A DNA stretch of 64,000 nucleotides. Origin: Shewanella sp. (lineage in GTDB: Bacteria; Pseudomonadota; Gammaproteobacteria; Enterobacterales; Shewanellaceae). The translations under genes and the position numbers were made by a program. Shown one piece after another: positions 60,271-64,000 of the stretch (position 1 is the stretch's first letter; every line of letters starts with the position of its first letter). The notes beneath the pieces were generated by a model that was not told the origin of the DNA, searched no databases, and saw only the letters and a program-made list of their open reading frames with translations. Where the stretch lies: assembly GCF_013214165.1 (NCBI RefSeq), contig NZ_JABSSM010000002.1, positions 96,498-160,497 of the forward strand, written 5' to 3'.

Positions 60271-61788
60271 ATGTGTGGATTTTTTATTTCTAACAACCCA
60301 AATGTATTACGAGAACATGCCGATTTAATTGAAAAATGTTTACGTTTCCGTGGGCCTGACTGCTCATCGGGCCTAGTCGAACGTAATGGTTGGAAGGCGT
60401 ATCACTCTAGACTATCCATTATCGATTTGAACACGGGGAGTAACCAGCCCTTTATCGATAACACTGGAGGTACTTTAGTCTTTAACGGTGAAATACTGAA
60501 CTATAAAGAGCTAGGTCTTAAGTATTTTAACAAAGACTATACTAGTGACACTGAACTACTTAGTGATCTTATCGTTTCCGAGCATATTGACCTTAACGAG
60601 TTAGATGGTTTTTTTGCATTTGTTTATATAGATAGCAATGGTGAATTAAAGTATGTTGCTCGGGATAAGTTTGGTGTAAAGCCTCTTTTTTATCATGAAG
60701 ATAGCTATGGTTTCTCTTTCTCATCAGAGCCTAATGTTTTGAAGGCGTTATTTGAGTTATCGGTAAACCCTCTCGCAATTGAGGAGTACCATTCAGCTAG
60801 AGCTCCTATCTTTAGCGGATCCTATTTTTCAGGAATAAAAAGTGTAACGCCAGGTGAATGCCTAGTAAACGGTACGTATTTTGATTGTTTAAATGATTTC
60901 AACAACTACGATAGTCCATCACTCTCAGAGCTTGAAGAAAACATCCGCACAGGAATAAAAACACGTTTAGTCTCTGACGCTAAAGTAGGCCTACTATTGA
61001 GTCGTGGAATAGACAGTAACCTAATCCATCAGCTGGCGGAGTTTGACCACCTGTACACTATCGGGTTCAAAGACGATGACGATATTGTCTACCTTAAATC
61101 ACAAAATATAAAAAACCTCTGTATCTATGAATGTGAAGCCGATGAATATAAAAGCAGTTTTGAATATCTATTAAAACTTCGCGGTGAACCTATGTCTGTC
61201 CCCAATGAAGTATTACTCTATAAAATCGCAAGTATTGCGGCACAAGATGGCATAAAGGTTTTACTTTCAGGCGAAGGTGCAGATGAATTTTTCGGTGGCT
61301 ATGATCGTGTATTTAACTGGGCTGCATCTTGCGAGAATAATTTCGACCTAGATACATTTCTAAACTATTATTGCTATTCAGTTCCTGCTAAAGATACTGA
61401 AACCTACCGCAATTTTTCTCAGCTATTTGATCAAATTGACACACTATCTGTATTTGAAAAAGTAAGGTATTTCTTTATCAAATATCACTTACCGATACTA
61501 TTCAGACGTCTTGATTTTGCCTTGATGGCCGCGGGAGTAGAAGGCCGAGATCCAATTGCGAACCATCATGTATTTAAATCAGCCATCAAGTATACACATC
61601 AACAGTTGATGGCTGGGGAACTGGGAAAACTCCCTTTACGAGAGCTTATCAGCCCTTATAAAGGAGCCAGTTTTGCATTTGAAAAGAAAGTAGGCTTTCC
61701 CGTCGATTTAACGAAAATTTTCGAAAACCCAAAGTCACTCACCTCATATGAACTTTGGTTTGAAAAAAATTTAGAGGTATTGAAATGA
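60271..61788 (+). CDS. Asparagine-synthase-like glutamine amidotransferase, altered PP-loop
   Basis: 505 aa. The N-terminal glutaminase domain is intact: nucleophile Cys2 in MCGFF, RFRGPD and FNGEILNY. The synthase domain should bind ATP with SGGxDSS; here it is SRGIDSN (244-250), with Arg for Gly and Asn for the last Ser. Later SGEGADEFFGGY (333-344) is intact. Asn synthase relatives in sugar clusters amidate uronic acids or other carboxylates. The changed loop could alter ATP use or disable synthesis. ATG at 60271 without a strong site; the stop overlaps the next gene by four bases. Confidence 0.85.
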   Translation: MCGFFISNNPNVLREHADLIEKCLRFRGPDCSSGLVERNGWKAYHSRLSIIDLNTGSNQPFIDNTGGTLVFNGEILNYKELGLKYFNKDYTSDTELLSDLIVSEHIDLNELDGFFAFVYIDSNGELKYVARDKFGVKPLFYHEDSYGFSFSSEPNVLKALFELSVNPLAIEEYHSARAPIFSGSYFSGIKSVTPGECLVNGTYFDCLNDFNNYDSPSLSELEENIRTGIKTRLVSDAKVGLLLSRGIDSNLIHQLAEFDHLYTIGFKDDDDIVYLKSQNIKNLCIYECEADEYKSSFEYLLKLRGEPMSVPNEVLLYKIASIAAQDGIKVLLSGEGADEFFGGYDRVFNWAASCENNFDLDTFLNYYCYSVPAKDTETYRNFSQLFDQIDTLSVFEKVRYFFIKYHLPILFRRLDFALMAAGVEGRDPIANHHVFKSAIKYTHQQLMAGELGKLPLRELISPYKGASFAFEKKVGFPVDLTKIFENPKSLTSYELWFEKNLEVLK

Positions 61789-62198
61789 TAATTGGTTATA
61801 CGAGTGGCGTTTACGACCTTTTTCACGTAGGGCATGTAAATATACTGAGAAACGCAAGAGCGATGTGCGATAAATTAGTCGTTGGTGTTACGGTAGATGA
61901 ATTGGTTGCCTATAAAGGAAAACAACCCGTTATTCCATATCATGAGCGAATTGAGGTCGTCAGAGCATGCCGTTATGTCGACGTAGCGATTCCTCAAAAT
62001 AATATGGATAAGGCCGCTGCGGCGAAGAAAAATCACGCATCCTACTTGTTTGTAGGTGATGATTGGTATGCCACAGAAAAGTGGCAAGATCATGAGAAAG
62101 AGCTGGAAGAAGTTGGCTGTAAAGTCATATATTTTCCATATACACAAGGCACCTCAAGTACGTTAATTAACAACACGCTTAATAAGCTGAGAGAGTAA
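61785..62198 (+). CDS. TagD-like cytidylyltransferase (glycerol-3-phosphate type)
   Basis: 137 aa. YTSGVYDLFHVGHVNILRNA has the HxGH nucleotidyl-transfer motif. VGVTVDELVAYKGKQPVIPYHERIEVV and TQGTSSTLI (RTxGISTT-like) fit the glycerol-3-phosphate cytidylyltransferase group (landmarks). It would make a CDP-alcohol such as CDP-glycerol. Overlap with the amidotransferase gene suggests they act on one product. Confidence 0.82.
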   Translation: MIIGYTSGVYDLFHVGHVNILRNARAMCDKLVVGVTVDELVAYKGKQPVIPYHERIEVVRACRYVDVAIPQNNMDKAAAAKKNHASYLFVGDDWYATEKWQDHEKELEEVGCKVIYFPYTQGTSSTLINNTLNKLRE

Positions 62199-62284
62199 TC
62201 CCGCTTACAGCTCAATAAGTAAACACCTCGCGTTGTCGCAAGGTATACAGGAGCGAGTTTACTGCACTTTTCAGCTAATAATCA

Positions 62285-62312
62285 GCATATAGGGGAAAAT
62301 CCCCTTATATGC
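62285..62312. repeat. Hairpin after the TagD-like gene
   Basis: GCATATAGGGGA and TCCCCTTATATGC pair with one bulged base. No T-run on plus; could end or protect the mRNA. Confidence 0.4.
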
Positions 62313-62451
62313 GCTAGCTCCAAGACTACAGATAAAGACAGCAATCACGATAAGCAAGGCAATGAAATCAGCGCCTATCATTATCGATTTTTTTTTATAA
62401 CATGAACATTCAGGGTATGCTTGGCATACGACAAATAAATAACAATTATTT

Positions 62452-63567
62452 ATGACTATCATCTCAAAAAATCAACTAACAGCAGCAAAGAGACTGCTAT
62501 TCATTTCACCTCTCGCGCTGGGTGATTTTTTATACATAAAAACTTTTATTATCGCATTAAAGAAACAATACCCTCATATTGAACTCGATATTTGGTTAGA
62601 TGATAACAGGTGTAATACAGAGAGTTGGCGTCTATCGCGCAGTAAGATCCTTCAGCAATGGATAGAAACCGAACCCGCCTTTACAAGAAGCTATGGATGT
62701 TGCTCATCGGATAAACAGCAACAAGTACAGATTCTCGACGCCCAGTCGCTCAATTACGATCTTATTATCACCCACTCAGGGAGTAAGAGTGAGCAATTTT
62801 CTAATATTGCCAGAGAGATAGGTCCAGATGCTTTTATTGTCTCAAGCATAGGGAAATCCAAGTATTTTGGACTGTTTGACAGTTTTCTATTTAGAAAAAG
62901 CGATCGACTATTCAAGCTTAAAGAAAATGATTTACCAGCCAAACATCACATCACCGACAGGTACTATCAATTGCTGAATAGGATTGTAGGTATTAAGTTG
63001 GATAAAGATGATTTTATGCCAAGCTTAACCATTCCAGATCATGTCGCCGTAACCACGCAAAACTGGTTAAAAACACACTTTACCGATAACGCTCGACAGG
63101 GCCCATTGATATTCCTGAATCACCTTTCAACCAATAGCAAACGAGACTGGCAAGAACCTCAACTATTCGAATTAATTCAATTGATTGGCAACAAAAGCCC
63201 CGATAGTCGTTTTGTCGTAAATGTCACTAAAGAAAATTATACAAAAGTATCTGATTCGGTAAGAAATAATATTCATTTAGCCACAATGCAAGTATCCGTG
63301 TTCACAGTTAATGAGCATTTTTTTGAATTACCCTCTATGATTTCAAACGCAGATCTGGTCATAACCGTAGAGACAGCGATAATGCATTTTGCCACCGCAT
63401 CGAATAGGCCCCTTATAGCCATGATGCGACAAAAGAAGCCTTACTGGGCACCGCCAGCAAGTCCTTCATCACACGTCTTGTATGCCATTGAGGGGAGAGG
63501 ACATATTTCTGATATTTCCGTTGACACTGTTTATCAACAATACACCAAGATGATAAAGGTTAGCTAA
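62452..63567 (+). CDS. Family 9 glycosyltransferase-like protein
   Basis: 371 aa GT-B-like. LLFISPLALGDFLYIKTFI resembles the GT9 N-terminus. FLNHLSTNSKRDWQEPQLF is the donor-site segment, and NADLVITVETAIMHFATASNRPLIAMM is the acceptor site (landmarks), with ETAxxHxA in place of GxTHxA. Probably a heptosyl- or related transferase of the outer core. AT-rich codon use compared with hldD. ATG 62452. Confidence 0.78.
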   Translation: MTIISKNQLTAAKRLLFISPLALGDFLYIKTFIIALKKQYPHIELDIWLDDNRCNTESWRLSRSKILQQWIETEPAFTRSYGCCSSDKQQQVQILDAQSLNYDLIITHSGSKSEQFSNIAREIGPDAFIVSSIGKSKYFGLFDSFLFRKSDRLFKLKENDLPAKHHITDRYYQLLNRIVGIKLDKDDFMPSLTIPDHVAVTTQNWLKTHFTDNARQGPLIFLNHLSTNSKRDWQEPQLFELIQLIGNKSPDSRFVVNVTKENYTKVSDSVRNNIHLATMQVSVFTVNEHFFELPSMISNADLVITVETAIMHFATASNRPLIAMMRQKKPYWAPPASPSSHVLYAIEGRGHISDISVDTVYQQYTKMIKVS

Positions 63568-63582
63568 TTTCAGCTATTTCAA

Positions 63583-63617
63583 TGAAAACCATCTACTTCT
63601 TAAATAGATGGTTTTCA
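63583..63617. terminator. Bidirectional terminator between convergent glycosyltransferase genes
   Basis: Stem TGAAAACCATCTA / TAGATGGTTTTCA (13 bp, 63583-63595 with 63605-63617), loop CTTCTTAAA. Confidence 0.7.
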
Positions 63618-63692
63618 ATTAGAAAAATGAGTTAATGAGTGAAGGCCTTGATGCCAAAGATACTGTTAAATAATCACTTTATAGCCGATTAT

Positions 63693-64000
63693 TTAACTCT
63701 CAGGGCTCCCTATCAGGCGGGCAATCTCAGCCATACCAATATCCAAGCCATTGGAACCATTCAAGCCTGTCATTCTTGCTTGTAAGCTATCGAGATATTC
63801 GACGTCGAGCAACTGACGCGTCCTAGCCAACATCTCCTGCTGGTCACTGCCGCAGGCTAAGATCACGTTAGCAGCGGCACAGCTATTGATACGAGGCGGT
63901 TGATCCTTAGATATTGCCACAGCGAGTGCTGGTGTTTTCAGGGCAATGGATTGCAGCATGGTATCTCCGCCACTCAAAATAGCAGCCTTAGCACCGTCCA
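63693..64000 (-). CDS. Glycosyltransferase-like protein, C-terminal part only
   Basis: About 101 residues to TAA 63693-63695; the gene continues beyond the window. The frame reads AAILSGGDTMLQSIALKTPA, then KDQPPRINSCAAANVILAC. GGDTxLQSIALxTPALA followed by a Gln before Pro-Pro resembles the donor-binding C-terminal half of PseG/MurG-type GT-B proteins. The exact sugar is not evident. Confidence 0.55.
   Translation of the reverse strand, partial: DGAKAAILSGGDTMLQSIALKTPALAVAISKDQPPRINSCAAANVILACGSDQQEMLARTRQLLDVEYLDSLQARMTGLNGSNGLDIGMAEIARLIGSPES

Noticed and set aside
62271..62462. Minus frame with a hydrophobic end (MIGADFIALLIVIAVF)
   Set aside because: No ribosome-binding site and it overlaps a hairpin; might be a microprotein, but support is too thin.

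Overview
The window reads as a stretch of the main chromosome of a marine gammaproteobacterium, very probably a Shewanella. The support is the gene set and order: tex and greB divergent from ompR-envZ, prlC and a glutathione reductase close together, menF-yhhQ-ryhB next to a tungstate (tup) and molybdenum-cofactor cluster, then mutM, coaD, hldE and hldD leading into an LPS-core cluster. I recall a similar order in other Shewanella but could not compare sequences here. Almost all genes look native. Mobile or decayed DNA is limited to 11.4-14.6 kb and a few small scars.

Layout. 1-702: 5' part of an LTA-synthase-like phosphoglycerol transferase. 1.0-7.6 kb: tex, a methyltransferase and greB on minus, ompR-envZ on plus. 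7.7-11.2 kb: a chemoreceptor gene broken by one frameshift, an outer-membrane protein, a peroxiredoxin. 11.4-14.6 kb: an IS200-like/REP-associated transposase between 48-bp direct repeats, then a truncated lipase between short repeats. 14.6-20.3 kb: rsmJ, rlmJ, a LysR/DUF4440 deletion scar beside a MATE exporter, a lytic transglycosylase whose 3' end is duplicated, lemA. 20.3-21.3 kb: non-coding, with two plus-strand terminators that suggest small RNAs. 21.3-33.8 kb: AbgT transporter, AcrAB-type pump, Tag-like glycosylase, GST, thioesterase, prlC and small secreted proteins. 33.9-42.1 kb: gor, YeiH-type exporter, PqiA-like protein, HD-GYP protein, menF, yhhQ with a preQ1-I-like leader. 42.1-42.6 kb: two tandem RyhB-type small RNAs, each behind a Fur-box promoter.

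42.7-51.2 kb is a metal and cofactor block. A histidine kinase and an NtrC-type, sigma54-dependent response regulator face tupABC, then mobA and a mobB-moeA fusion. A well-spaced sigma54-type promoter sits in front of tupA, so the two-component pair probably controls tungstate/molybdate uptake and cofactor maturation.

51.4-64 kb is DNA repair (mutM) and envelope sugar synthesis. HldE and HldD make ADP-heptose, family-9 glycosyltransferases add heptose, and Wzi is an outer-membrane capsule/LPS protein. A CDP-glycerol glycerophosphotransferase-like protein, an asparagine-synthase-like amidotransferase and a TagD-like cytidylyltransferase suggest that the core or an attached polymer carries a CDP-activated, possibly amidated, phosphopolyol group. 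The window ends inside another glycosyltransferase-like gene.

Small genes and RNAs added here from direct reading include a 49-aa membrane protein (37150-37299), a 45-aa secreted protein (32866-33003), both RyhB copies, and several gene remnants without start codons.
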